Made by a program: the position numbers and the translations under genes. This document shows positions 7,238 through 16,093 of a DNA stretch of 64,000 bases, one piece after another. Each line of letters begins with the position of its first letter. Within the stretch, counting starts at the first letter, position 1. The stretch comes from CAYIHX01 sp964363305 (GTDB taxonomy: Bacteria; Bdellovibrionota; UBA1018), in contig CAYIHX010000015.1 of the NCBI GenBank assembly GCA_964363305.1, positions 1 to 64,000 of the forward strand, given 5' to 3'. The notes below the pieces were generated by a model, which had not been told where the DNA came from, did not search any database, and saw only the letters and a program-made list of their open reading frames with translations.

Positions 7238-8376
7238 CGCTCGAAGATCTCTTTTGAGATGATGAGCCGCTGAATCTGCGAGGTGCCTTCGTAGATCTGG
7301 TAGATCTTGGCGTCGCGCATGAGCTTCTCGACCGGATATTCGGAAGAATAACCATAACCGCCAAAGACCTGCACGGCGTCGGTCGAGACCTTCATGGCTG
7401 TATCGGCCGCGAAAACCTTCGCCATCGCCGCCCATTTCGTATTGCGATGCCCGTGATCGATCAGCCATGCCGCTTTGTGCGTCAGCAACCGCGCGGCCTC
7501 GATGTCCTTGGCCATGTCGGCGATCATGAAACTGATCGCCTGATACGAGGCAATGGGCTGACCAAAGGTTTTGCGAGTCTTCGCGTACTCAATCGCCTCA
7601 TCCATCGCCCGGCGAGAGAGTCCGACCGCACCGGCCGCGACCGGAGGACGAGTATGATCGAATGCCGCCATCGCGGTTCTAAACCCTTCTCCTTCTTTGC
7701 CGAGGAGGTAGCGCTTCGGGATGCGCACGTTCTCGAAGGTGATCCCACGCGTATCGCTCGCCTTTTGGCCCATGTTCCATTCCTTCTTGCCCACCGAGAT
7801 GCCGGGGGTTTTGGCGGGAACGATGAACCCACTCATGCCTTTGTGCTTGAGCGTGGGGTCCGTATACGCGAGCACGAAGTACCAATCGGCGACGCCGCCA
7901 TTGGTGATCCACATTTTTGCGCCGTTGATGACGTAGTCATCGCCATCCTTTTTCGCAAGGGTACGAATGCCGCTGACGTCAGAGCCTGCGCCGGGTTCAG
8001 TGACGCAGTATGCGGCGAAGAGGGGTTCGGCGGTCAAACGTCCGAGAAATTCTTTTTTCTGCTCGTCATTGCCGGCGACGATGATCGGTGCAGCCGCGAG
8101 GGTGTTTGCCTCCATCGCGGTGGCAATTCCCGTGCAGCCATACGCAAGTTCTTCGGTGATGATGCATCCTTCGAGGACGCCCAGGCCGAGGCCACCGTAC
8201 TCCGCGGGGATATGAGTATTCATCAGGCCCAATTCCCAGGCTTTCTTGGCGATTTCTCGCGGGAATTCACCCTTTTCGTCGTGATGAGCCGCCTTGGGGA
8301 TGATTTCCTCCTTGGCGAATTTGCGGGCGAGGTCCTGGAGTTGCTTCTGTTCTTCCGAAAGGTCAAAGTCGATCAT
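7234..8376 (-). CDS. Acyl-CoA dehydrogenase (FAD), medium/short-chain type
   Basis: 380 residues, full length for the family, which introduces the trans-2,3 double bond in fatty acyl-CoA beta-oxidation. The N-terminal helical domain begins DFDLSEEQKQLQDLARKFA. The middle beta domain has the FAD-binding signature CVTEPGAGSDVSG (about residues 123-135) and MWITNGG. The C-terminal domain has FGGYGYSSEYPVEKLMRDAK and the catalytic glutamate in YEGTSQIQR (about residue 363). It is most like medium-chain (ACADM-type) enzymes, but chain length cannot be fixed. It stands alone, without electron-transfer flavoprotein genes beside it. Confidence 0.95.
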   Translation of the reverse strand: MIDFDLSEEQKQLQDLARKFAKEEIIPKAAHHDEKGEFPREIAKKAWELGLMNTHIPAEYGGLGLGVLEGCIITEELAYGCTGIATAMEANTLAAAPIIVAGNDEQKKEFLGRLTAEPLFAAYCVTEPGAGSDVSGIRTLAKKDGDDYVINGAKMWITNGGVADWYFVLAYTDPTLKHKGMSGFIVPAKTPGISVGKKEWNMGQKASDTRGITFENVRIPKRYLLGKEGEGFRTAMAAFDHTRPPVAAGAVGLSRRAMDEAIEYAKTRKTFGQPIASYQAISFMIADMAKDIEAARLLTHKAAWLIDHGHRNTKWAAMAKVFAADTAMKVSTDAVQVFGGYGYSSEYPVEKLMRDAKIYQIYEGTSQIQRLIISKEIFER

Positions 8377-8455
8377 GTTGGGTTTGCTCCCTTGGGCTAT
8401 GAGAGTACGTCAGATAGGCTGTGAAATCCAACTTCCTTCGGCTACAAGCCCGTCT

Positions 8456-9739
8456 ATGCCTGCACGTCCGCCTCACTATTCGGCTCCGGCCGGAACTTTG
8501 CCTGTCCTGACTCAGATCTGGCGCGATTTATTTACGAGTCGTGTTCATCTAGATTCCGCGATTTCGAAATTACCGTCTTCGTCGAAGCCGGTCGTGTCTC
8601 GCTTGCTCCCCATCGTGTTGCGGCGTCCTGTCTCGCTCGCTAGCGCTTTGTACGTGCCTATCGGCGACGGAGAGCCCTGGTCCGTGCCCCTGGAGAAGAG
8701 GGTGAGCTGGAAGGGCGCCCGGGGGCTCTTCGTGAATCTGTTGCCGCAGATTGAGAAATTTGAGCGGAAGTCGGGCTCGGCGTCTGACTTCCCTCCTGAA
8801 TTTTTCAACGAGTGGGAGAGAGATTGGGGGCGGGAGGCCGCGGAGGAGTTGGCGGCGACCCTTTCCAGTGATCCGCCGATGAGTTTGCGAGCCGGGCGAA
8901 ATCGGGGCGCGGAAAAATTACTGGAGGCCTTGCGGGAGGAAGTGGATTTTTCTCATGGGGGGCCGGCCCTTTCGGACGTCTCGCCGGTGGGCGTTCGGGT
9001 GGCGGGTTACGCGGCCATCGCCGAGAGCAGCCCCTTTCGCGAGGGATGGTGCGAGATTCAGGACGAGGGGTCGCAGTTCATGTCTCTTTTCGCCCTTTGG
9101 CCAGACCTCTATGCAAAATATCTGAATGAAAAACCTGGAGCGTGGAAGCATGCAGCGACTACCCAACCTCCGCGTGGGAGGAGCGCCGGCCTGACCGTGA
9201 TCGATGCGTGCGCGGGCGCGGGAGGGAAGTCGCTCGCCATGGCGGATTTACTGGAAGGGCGCGGTCGAGCTTTTGCCTATGATGTGTCGCCGGTCAAGCT
9301 GAGTGCATTGAAGCGTCGGGCGCTTCGATGGGGTTTTAACAATATCCAGACGGTCGTCGTCCATTCAGGTGAAGAAGCCTCGCTCGAAGCGAAGTTCGGC
9401 GCGAAGGCGGATCGTGTTTTGATTGACGCACCTTGCTCGGGCTGGGGCGTTTTGAGGCGCAGTCCCGATATCAAGTGGAAGTGGGACTGCGCGGTCGGCG
9501 AGAGCGATTTGCCCGCGTTACAGCTTCGGCTTCTGAACGGTTATGCGAGGCTTGCCAAGCCTGGAGGGTTCGTCACCTTCGGGGTTTGTACCTTTCGCAG
9601 AGAAGAGACGGTCGAGGTGGTCCAAAAATTCTTGGATTCCACGACCGACTTTGAGTTGGTGGCGAAGGGTTTCGTCGGTCCGGGGCCCTGTGATGGGTTT
9701 TTCATGGCGGCGTTTCGCCGAAAAGGCGCCCCGGCATGA
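8456..9739 (+). CDS. rsmB: RsmB-type 16S rRNA cytosine-C5 methyltransferase
   Basis: Member of the RsmB/NOP family, which methylates C967-type cytosines in 16S rRNA using S-adenosylmethionine. Motif I is VIDACAGAGGKS (SAM binding). Motif IV DAPCSGWGVLRRSPDIKW places the PC cysteine near residue 325, and the motif VI cysteine appears in FGVCTF near residue 378, so both catalytic cysteines are kept. The N-terminal NusB-like RNA-binding region is shorter and divergent. The ATG at 8456 is preferred over an upstream in-frame start at 8294, because the latter would run through the divergent acyl-CoA dehydrogenase gene. It overlaps pyrD by ATGA. Assignment to RsmB rather than another family member rests on the RRSPDIKW signature. 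Confidence 0.85.
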   Translation: MPARPPHYSAPAGTLPVLTQIWRDLFTSRVHLDSAISKLPSSSKPVVSRLLPIVLRRPVSLASALYVPIGDGEPWSVPLEKRVSWKGARGLFVNLLPQIEKFERKSGSASDFPPEFFNEWERDWGREAAEELAATLSSDPPMSLRAGRNRGAEKLLEALREEVDFSHGGPALSDVSPVGVRVAGYAAIAESSPFREGWCEIQDEGSQFMSLFALWPDLYAKYLNEKPGAWKHAATTQPPRGRSAGLTVIDACAGAGGKSLAMADLLEGRGRAFAYDVSPVKLSALKRRALRWGFNNIQTVVVHSGEEASLEAKFGAKADRVLIDAPCSGWGVLRRSPDIKWKWDCAVGESDLPALQLRLLNGYARLAKPGGFVTFGVCTFRREETVEVVQKFLDSTTDFELVAKGFVGPGPCDGFFMAAFRRKGAPA

Positions 9740-10764
9740 TCTGGCGCGCCTTGAAGCGGCTCCTTTTTCTTTTTGATGCTGAATGGATTCATCATCTAGC
9801 GGTTCGGGCCCTGCTTCTTCTGCATCGCGTTTCTCCGTCTGGGGTCCGACTGCTTGCTGGGATTCGGGTGCCCGGTGCTCTCGAGGAGAGCGAGCGCACC
9901 TATATTGTGAGGCTCTGGGGGATGGAGTTTCTCAGCCCGGTGGGCCTAGCGGCGGGCTTCGACAAGGATGGACGCCTGCTGAGAATCCTCCCCGATCTTG
10001 GATTTGGCTTTGCCGAAGTCGGTACGGTTACGCCGAGACCCCAGCCCGGGAACCCCAGGCCGCGCCTTTTTCGGGATCATGCCCGCCTCTCTCTCTTCAA
10101 TCGCATGGGATTCAACTCCGCGGGGGCCCGTGCCGTTGCGGAGAATATTCGATCGGCTCGATCCGCGCTTCCGCCCCATTTTCGTGTCGGGATCAATATT
10201 GGCAAAAATAGAGACACCCCTCTCGAGCGCGCCTTCGAAGACTACCGAGATGCCGTGAAACCCTTTCGGGGGCTGGTCGACTATATCGTGGTCAATCTGA
10301 GTTCGCCGAATACCCCGGGCCTGAGAAGTCTGCAGAGTGTTGAGGCGATTCAACCGATCGTGGCGGCTGTCACTGCAGAGATCTCATCTTGGCCGACGAA
10401 TGCGCCCCCGATTTTGGTGAAGCTCGCGCCTGAAATCGGATCAGTTGAACTCCAAAATATTCTCATGGCGGGCTCGCAGATGGGAATTTCGGGTTGGATT
10501 CTCACCAACACCCGAGTGGGTGAGTATCACGGAGTGTCCGGAGGGTGGAGCGGCGCCTGTTTGACGGAAATTTCGCGGGAAAAGCTCTTGTTGGCTCGTA
10601 CTGTTTCGAAAGCACCGATCGTCTCGGTGGGTGGGGTGATGGATGCGACTGAGGGTCGCCTTCGGAGGCGCTCTGGTGCTGATCTAGTGCAGCTCTACAG
10701 TGGGTGGATCTTTGCAGGGCCTCGGCTACCGGGCCAAGTTGCTCGAATGTGGATGATCCCCTAA
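9736..10764 (+). CDS. pyrD: Dihydroorotate dehydrogenase (quinone), class 2
   Basis: Flavoenzyme of pyrimidine synthesis that oxidises dihydroorotate to orotate and passes electrons to quinone at the inner membrane. The N-terminal 40 residues form the amphipathic membrane-binding helices of class 2 enzymes. Diagnostic segments are NRMGFNSAGA, INIGKNRDTP, YIVVNLSSPNTPGLR (with the class 2 catalytic serine region), PPILVKLAPE, and near the end the FMN-phosphate site SVGGVMDATEGRLRRRSGAD and LVQLYSGWIFAGP. 342 residues is usual. Its start overlaps the stop of rsmB, indicating coupled translation. pyrF lies elsewhere in the window, at 25577. Confidence 0.95.
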   Translation: MIWRALKRLLFLFDAEWIHHLAVRALLLLHRVSPSGVRLLAGIRVPGALEESERTYIVRLWGMEFLSPVGLAAGFDKDGRLLRILPDLGFGFAEVGTVTPRPQPGNPRPRLFRDHARLSLFNRMGFNSAGARAVAENIRSARSALPPHFRVGINIGKNRDTPLERAFEDYRDAVKPFRGLVDYIVVNLSSPNTPGLRSLQSVEAIQPIVAAVTAEISSWPTNAPPILVKLAPEIGSVELQNILMAGSQMGISGWILTNTRVGEYHGVSGGWSGACLTEISREKLLLARTVSKAPIVSVGGVMDATEGRLRRRSGADLVQLYSGWIFAGPRLPGQVARMWMIP

Positions 10765-10773
10765 GCTCTGGAT

Positions 10774-11580
10774 GTGGTGATCATTTCTTTTTTGCTGATG
10801 GTTTCGAGCGTTCAGGCTGCCCAAGACGGCCGAATCGTGTTGGACGAGGTGACGATTCACGAGGCACCCGACTCTCGGAGCCCGGTATTGAATCGAATCG
10901 CGCACGGCAACGTACTGAGGATGGCCACGAGGTCGAGCAATGGATGGTATAAAGTCTCGCTCCCTCAGCCCATTGGAACAACCGTGTTTGGGTACGTTGA
11001 AGCGTCGCAGGTAGTGGCTGATACGGTAGAGACGGACCTCAATAATGCCGGGATCGTTCACGCTGACCCGGTGGTTCGCGTCTCCGAGCGCAGGCATTGG
11101 CTGTTTCGCCCCTATTATGAGCTGCTGTTGCTCAATTCCACTCGGCTGGCTACGGCGGCTGGATCGGATCAGGGCATTGTGTTGGGGCACTCTTTCGGTG
11201 GAGAGTTTGGATATTTATATGACGGCGGGATCTCTTTAGGGCTGAGGGGCGGTTATTCGATCGCGACCGCAGTTGGAACGACTCAACTGAGCGTGTCGTC
11301 GGCTTTTACGGGACTGTTTTGTGATTACGAGTACTTTTTTCAATACCCCTTTTCGTTGGGTGTTGGATCCACGATCGGGGCGGCCTTCATGGGGACCGTA
11401 GTCGCGCCCGAGGGTACCGTCAGGTTCTGGTTTGCTTACTGGCTCGGAAATGGCTTCGGCGTGTCGTTGGGCGGCGGCGTTCGGTACTTGAACCCTCAGG
11501 CGATTACCTTACAGGGCGAGAGTTCGGCACTTTGGCTCGGTGGTGGTTTCGCCCAGGTTATGCTGCTATTTCGAATGTAA
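10774..11580 (+). CDS. Secreted protein with SH3-like domain and outer-membrane barrel
   Basis: 268 residues from a GTG (a second GTG follows directly). A short signal peptide ends at about VSSVQAA. Residues 20-80 resemble a bacterial SH3 domain: VTIHEAPDSRSPVLNRI, GNVLRM, SNGWYKVSL, FGYVEASQV. From about residue 105 the chain alternates hydrophobic and polar residues in amphipathic strands and finishes GGFAQVMLLFRM with a terminal hydrophobic residue, typical of an eight- to ten-strand outer-membrane barrel. An SH3 domain on a barrel suggests contact with peptidoglycan, by inference. It sits 9 bp after pyrD, so it may be cotranscribed, and is followed by a strong terminator. Confidence 0.6.
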   Translation: MVIISFLLMVSSVQAAQDGRIVLDEVTIHEAPDSRSPVLNRIAHGNVLRMATRSSNGWYKVSLPQPIGTTVFGYVEASQVVADTVETDLNNAGIVHADPVVRVSERRHWLFRPYYELLLLNSTRLATAAGSDQGIVLGHSFGGEFGYLYDGGISLGLRGGYSIATAVGTTQLSVSSAFTGLFCDYEYFFQYPFSLGVGSTIGAAFMGTVVAPEGTVRFWFAYWLGNGFGVSLGGGVRYLNPQAITLQGESSALWLGGGFAQVMLLFRM

Positions 11581-11598
11581 ATGTCATTCCCAAAAACA

Positions 11599-11630
11599 CG
11601 AAAGCCCCGGGTTTGCACCCGGGGCTTTCG
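11599..11630. terminator. Strong bidirectional rho-independent terminator
   Basis: A perfect 14-bp stem (CGAAAGCCCCGGGT paired with its complement) with the loop TTGC. On the minus strand it is followed by TGTTTTTGGG, a proper U-tract, and lies 24 nt past the stop of the lysine-repeat peptide. On the plus strand it lies 18 nt past the barrel gene and is followed by TTAACTACTTT, a weaker tail. It probably ends both convergent transcripts. Confidence 0.85.
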
Positions 11631-11654
11631 TTAACTACTTTCGCAAGTGAAGAC

Positions 11655-11726
11655 TTACTTCTTCTTCTTCTTTGCAACTTTCTTCTTCGCGACCTTCTTC
11701 TTTGCAGCTTTTTTCTTGGTAGCCAT
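11655..11726 (-). CDS. 23-residue lysine-repeat basic peptide
   Basis: A 24-codon ORF too short for usual gene callers. It opens MATKKKAAKKK, continues with two VAKKK units and ends in a lysine run: 15 lysines of 23 residues, the rest mostly alanine and valine. The ATG has a strong ribosome binding site GGAGG (11736-11740) at good spacing, a candidate promoter lies upstream, and a perfect terminator follows the stop. The composition is that of the C-terminal tails of histone H1-like and AlgP/HctB-like nucleoid proteins (KKxAKKK repeats), so nucleic-acid or polyphosphate binding is plausible but inferred. A small antimicrobial or structural role is an alternative. Confidence 0.7.
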   Translation of the reverse strand: MATKKKAAKKKVAKKKVAKKKKK

Positions 11727-11785
11727 TTTTCATTTCCTCCGTAAAAAGCGTCGTTCACCAACAACACCGTGACGCTTACTTATTA

Positions 11786-11813
11786 ATGTTACTCGGATCG
11801 AGCCGTAGATCAA
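11786..11813 (-). promoter_or_regulatory. Candidate sigma-70 promoter of the lysine-repeat peptide
   Basis: On the minus strand TTGATC (11813-11808) and TAACAT (11791-11786) are separated by 16 bp, each matching four of six consensus bases. Transcription would start near 11779, about 53 nt ahead of the ATG. Confidence 0.4.
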
Positions 11814-11841
11814 GAACTCTACTAAACTTTTTTCGTTTTTT

Positions 11842-14046
11842 TTAGAGCGACCACCGGAGATGAAGAGAAACTCCCGCGCTCACATCGAGAGAGGAAGACG
11901 TGAAGCTCTTCAGCCAGCGATCGAGTGAAGCACGAAGATCCATCGAAGCATCGAGTGACCATCGTCCTGAAATTGGGAACCTCCATGCAGTGCTCGATTC
12001 AAAAATTGCAATTGCAGGAGAGCCGTAGAGGAGCCCTGAGAGCGGCAGTGCGAGAGATGCCGTCGTACTCGTCGGCAGAAAAATAAGTTTAGAATCAAAA
12101 TTAAAATTGAAGCTGGCGGAGGGTCCAATTGTGAATCCATATTCGGTTGAAAGCGATTGCGGACCCCCTTTTACGAAACGAAAGGGGAGTTTCGCCATTC
12201 CTCCGAGCGACCAATTGCCCCATCGACGTTCGGCGCGAAGATGTCCTTGAATTGCTCGAATCGGGTCGGAAAACGCCAAATTTGTCCCCGGCGGGGCTCG
12301 AAAAGCCCAAAGGTCGGCTTGGAGGTCGATCATCCAGCGTGTTTTGGTGCTCGTTCCGAGCTCAGTATCGATCATTAGACTCTGGCGAAGGGCCGCCGAG
12401 CCGAGTGAGACACGTTCGACGATTGAACTTCCCCATTGCGCGCGAGTTCCGACTCCTGTGTACGCGGCGATTCGTGCGTTCCGAAAGACGAGCGGCTCTT
12501 TTTTTGTCGTCTCAGTCACGAGAATTGGAGATGGCGCGCTTGATTCCTGAGGTTCTTGATCACGCTGTTCCTGGTCGACCGCCCCGTAGATCTCATTTGC
12601 TTGAGGAAGACTGATTTTTTTCGCCGCGGAATAGCTTCCTGCTCTGCCATTCTCGCGGATCGAAGCGATTCGGTAGTAGTAGGTGCGCCGATTGCTCGGA
12701 GAATGTGAAAATCTCCACGTGAACTCGGGCGCTTCGACATCTTGGCGTTCGATCGTTTGTTTGAAGGATTGAGAATCAGAAATCTCGACGCGGTACCGAA
12801 CGGCTCGTTTGACAGATTTCCATGTCAGGTGAATTTCGAGTGCCTCGGGCGGCTCCTCAGCCGCCCAAGCTTCCGAGATAAAGAGGCTAAGCCAACTCGT
12901 GCGTTTCTTTGGTTTGGCCGGGGGAATAGCGCTGGGGCCTGGCATCTTCTTTATTGTGATCTCAGCTTTGTCGAGATCGGGAGGGGGCAGCTCTTCTTCG
13001 GTCGGGTGACTTGGAATTCGACTGGAGACGGAATGTGCATCTGCGGAATTTTGAATTCTGAATGGTCGGCTTGGACTACTGCTTCCGCTACGAGCACCGC
13101 GGACGCGCCAATAGTACAATTCGACTCCGTTTGGAGGACCGAGACTCACCTTGGCTTGAACCTCCGCTCGCGGTGTAGGAGATTGCGCAATGGTTATCCG
13201 TTTGATGATTTCTGAGAAATGCTGGTTCTTGGCCACCTCAAGCACAAGGGGCTCGTCCGGATAAGCGGGGGAGGGAGAGCCCCTCCAAGAAAAATTGACT
13301 TCGGTCGTTGATGTTCGTGACTCAATCACTTCATTTACGTCCGGATATAGGGGCATGAATGGGGGGGTATCCACTTGGGGGGCGAGTTGGGAGGTAGGAT
13401 CGCTCGCGAGAACAACTTTCTCACCGCGTTTGAGATCGACGACCCCCGTGGGGGACACCACTTCCGCGGCTCCTTCGGATAGGTAGAACTGGGTTTCTCC
13501 GCTTTCGGCGACGCTGATGGAGAACTCAGCTGTCGCATTGGGGCGCAGATGCGCGCTCCCGACGATGAGTTCAAATGCTTTCTGTTGAGAACGCGGACTT
13601 TTCCGGAGGGTGCCCCTCAGTAAGCGAATTCGAACCGGGCCGCCGCGAGCGAAGGAGTCAGACCGTGAGACCTCGATCATGCTCTGAGGTCCGATGATGA
13701 TCCCCAGCCCGTCATTGAATTGAACTTCCGCCTGTCCTGATTCGCCAGTCATCAGGTGGTCATATTCCCGGAGGTTGGTCTGCGATGGGGCCGATAGCCA
13801 GGCTAACTCTCCCTCGGACCGCAACCGCGTGTCTCGACTGCTGTCCACCAAGGAGGCGATTTCCGGTCTGTCCGAAAGTCGGCTGGACGCGTCCCCGGCG
13901 ATCCAGTTCACCCATCGATCTAGATCAAAGAGAAGATAGATCTGGGCCGCCAGCACCAGCAGCGAAAGGCCGACGAAAGTTGGCCACTTCTTATTTGTAT
14001 TTTGTTGAACAGGTAGAGCATCCACCATTGTAGCTTTGTCGCCCAT
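11842..14046 (-). CDS. FecR-domain, fibronectin-like, beta-barrel envelope protein
   Basis: 734 residues from an ATG at 14046; a start at 14028 is equally possible and neither has a clear SD. One membrane helix lies near the N-terminus (FVGLSLLVLAAQIYLLF). A FecR-like domain follows (LMTGESGQAEVQFNDGLGII, LLRGTLRK, LSEGAAEVVSPTG). Two fibronectin-type repeats carry LYYWRVRGARSG and RRTYYYRIASIRENG. The last 200 residues are amphipathic strands with aromatic ends and finish SLHLRWSL, like a barrel. FecR domains sense or bind envelope ligands; joining one to fibronectin repeats and a C-terminal barrel is a lineage-type architecture seen in predatory and delta-like bacteria, by inference. It is divergent from the kinase operon at 14063. 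Confidence 0.6.
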   Translation of the reverse strand: MGDKATMVDALPVQQNTNKKWPTFVGLSLLVLAAQIYLLFDLDRWVNWIAGDASSRLSDRPEIASLVDSSRDTRLRSEGELAWLSAPSQTNLREYDHLMTGESGQAEVQFNDGLGIIIGPQSMIEVSRSDSFARGGPVRIRLLRGTLRKSPRSQQKAFELIVGSAHLRPNATAEFSISVAESGETQFYLSEGAAEVVSPTGVVDLKRGEKVVLASDPTSQLAPQVDTPPFMPLYPDVNEVIESRTSTTEVNFSWRGSPSPAYPDEPLVLEVAKNQHFSEIIKRITIAQSPTPRAEVQAKVSLGPPNGVELYYWRVRGARSGSSSPSRPFRIQNSADAHSVSSRIPSHPTEEELPPPDLDKAEITIKKMPGPSAIPPAKPKKRTSWLSLFISEAWAAEEPPEALEIHLTWKSVKRAVRYRVEISDSQSFKQTIERQDVEAPEFTWRFSHSPSNRRTYYYRIASIRENGRAGSYSAAKKISLPQANEIYGAVDQEQRDQEPQESSAPSPILVTETTKKEPLVFRNARIAAYTGVGTRAQWGSSIVERVSLGSAALRQSLMIDTELGTSTKTRWMIDLQADLWAFRAPPGTNLAFSDPIRAIQGHLRAERRWGNWSLGGMAKLPFRFVKGGPQSLSTEYGFTIGPSASFNFNFDSKLIFLPTSTTASLALPLSGLLYGSPAIAIFESSTAWRFPISGRWSLDASMDLRASLDRWLKSFTSSSLDVSAGVSLHLRWSL

Positions 14047-14062
14047 CTGTGATTCTATATCT

Positions 14063-16093
14063 ATGGTCGGCAGCGTGAAATACCCAATTCGCACAAAGAT
14101 GGCGGCGCTGTGCGCTTTTCTCACTATTTTTGCGACCGGAGCCTATCTTGCGCTCGCCGTATCCGTGTTTCGTGCGGATAAACTCGAGCTCGTGTATGAA
14201 TTGAACCACTCGACAGTCAGATCACTGACAGGTGAGTTAGATTCCTTCATTAGATCCGCCCGGGAGCAGATTCGCATTCTCGCCCAGGTGAGCTCGAATC
14301 GGGAAATCGTGGAAGGGCTGCTGGCTGGCGACAAGGATGTCCTTCATTTCGCTCTGTTCGAGAGGGCGAAAGAGTGGAAGCCGCTCGTTGAATTTTCAGG
14401 GCGGGATCAAAAACAGATGTCTATGGACCGAGCCTCCATCCCCTGGGCTCGAATCGAGAAGGAAGGACTGGTAACTTGGAATTCTTCTCGTGTGCCGGAA
14501 GATATGCCCGCAATTTCCGTGGCTGTTCGAATTCTGGCGGAAAATGATCGTGGTGCGGAACTTATTGGGGTTCTCGAGTATAAAGCTGATCTCATCCTTA
14601 GAGCGATGGGCGCACGATCGTTGGCGGAGGTCTTTGCCGTTGAATCTTCAGGTAGGGTGTATCTGCACCCCAGTTCAGACCATCTTTATGTGTCTAAGCT
14701 TTTACAGGAGGATCCGCTGATCAAAGAGGCGCTCCAGAGCCCTCTTCGGACTCAGGTTCGCAACTACAGGGACGGAAACAAGGAGTGGCTTGCGGCCTTC
14801 TCAACGACGGAGCTGGGAGGGGTTAGGGTTCTGTCCCGTGTCGATTCTTCTCAGGCGTTGCGCGCAGCCAGAGGGCTCATCGCGCGGTCCGTAGTGTTTT
14901 TCGGCATCATCGTTACCTTGTCGATCATTCTAAGTACTTGGCTTGCGCGTCAGTTTACCCGCCCGTTGTCTTCCTTGGTTGAGGCTACGGAGCGGATATC
15001 GAAGGGTGACCTGAATGTAACTCTCCATGTCGATACCCGGGATGAGCTCGCAGTTTTAACGAGTTCGTTCAATGTCATGGCGTTTGAACTCGCCAGACAA
15101 CGCGCGGCGCTTGAACAGCAGCAGCATGAGTTGACGTTGAAGGTGAAAGAGCGGACGCAGTCGCTTGAGACGGAAAAAAGAAGTACGGCCGAGGCGCAGC
15201 AGAATCTCCTAAAAACCACGCGTCTAGCCACGCTAGGAGAGATGGCAGGCGTTACCGCACATGAAGTTTTAAATCCGTTGAACAACATGAACATTCGAAT
15301 TGAGAAATTCAAAGCGCAAACCGCGGCATTGAGAGAGTCAGACTTGCAGGTTTTAGGTCAGATTTTGTCCGGATGGAGGGCCGCCGTGGCTGCGGGGGGG
15401 GTGAGTCAGCTGGCCTCGGAGCTTGCGAAATCCGTGAGCCCGGAAAAACGCCTCATTGATGAGGATCTCGATAACCTCGATGGCATCGCGAAAGACTTTC
15501 AAGGGACGCTGTCGTCTTTCAGGGAAGATATGGTTTTTTTCTCCTCCCAGATCGCTCGTGTCACTCGCATCGTGAATAACATGCGCTCACTTTCTAGGGT
15601 CGGAGGTGAGCGACGGCCAATCGATGTTCACCGTCCTCTCGATGACACTCTTTTGACGCTTAAAGATGCTGCGCAGAAGAGGAAGGTCTCGTTGGTTTCT
15701 GAATATAGCCAAGACCCGAGAGAAAACTTCGTGATCATTGCTGACCACGATGAACTGATTCAGGTATTCTCTAATCTGGTGCGAAACGCGATGGATGCCC
15801 TCATGCAGACTCGGGAGCTTCGTGCGCCCGAGGTTCGGATTCGAACTTCTTGGGACGAAGGCCGAGTTATTGTACAAATTTGCGACAACGGACCCGGCGT
15901 TGATGCCGCGATTCGTGCCCGTCTTTTCGAGCCGAATGTCACGACGAAGAGCGCGGCCGATGGAACAGGTCTTGGTCTGAGCATTTGTAGGCGTATCATT
16001 CGGGCGTTTGACGGCGATATCGATGTCGTGGACCGAGAAGATGGACAGCCCGGTGCGGTATTCAGAGTCTGGTTACCGAGGGTGAGGTCATGA
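14063..16093 (+). CDS. Membrane sensor histidine kinase with periplasmic sensor and HAMP
   Basis: About 676 residues from the ATG at 14063, chosen to avoid overlap with the divergent FecR gene. TM1 (about residues 14-33) and TM2 (about 275-295, SVVFFGIIVTLSIIL) flank a periplasmic sensor region of about 240 residues. A HAMP linker (RPLSSLVEATERISKGDL) and a coiled coil precede the HisKA box LGEMAGVTAHEVLNPLNN with the phosphorylated histidine near residue 400. About 130 residues separate this from the ATPase N box NLVRNAMDAL, longer than usual, then DNGPGVD and GTGLGLSICRR. Both catalytic modules look functional. Its TGA overlaps the next start (ATGA), so it heads a four-gene signalling operon. 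Confidence 0.92.
   Translation: MVGSVKYPIRTKMAALCAFLTIFATGAYLALAVSVFRADKLELVYELNHSTVRSLTGELDSFIRSAREQIRILAQVSSNREIVEGLLAGDKDVLHFALFERAKEWKPLVEFSGRDQKQMSMDRASIPWARIEKEGLVTWNSSRVPEDMPAISVAVRILAENDRGAELIGVLEYKADLILRAMGARSLAEVFAVESSGRVYLHPSSDHLYVSKLLQEDPLIKEALQSPLRTQVRNYRDGNKEWLAAFSTTELGGVRVLSRVDSSQALRAARGLIARSVVFFGIIVTLSIILSTWLARQFTRPLSSLVEATERISKGDLNVTLHVDTRDELAVLTSSFNVMAFELARQRAALEQQQHELTLKVKERTQSLETEKRSTAEAQQNLLKTTRLATLGEMAGVTAHEVLNPLNNMNIRIEKFKAQTAALRESDLQVLGQILSGWRAAVAAGGVSQLASELAKSVSPEKRLIDEDLDNLDGIAKDFQGTLSSFREDMVFFSSQIARVTRIVNNMRSLSRVGGERRPIDVHRPLDDTLLTLKDAAQKRKVSLVSEYSQDPRENFVIIADHDELIQVFSNLVRNAMDALMQTRELRAPEVRIRTSWDEGRVIVQICDNGPGVDAAIRARLFEPNVTTKSAADGTGLGLSICRRIIRAFDGDIDVVDREDGQPGAVFRVWLPRVRS

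Noticed and set aside
8294..8455. Longer N-terminus for the RsmB-like protein
   Set aside because: The extension would be antisense to the acyl-CoA dehydrogenase start and does not resemble RsmB; the ATG at 8456 is preferred.
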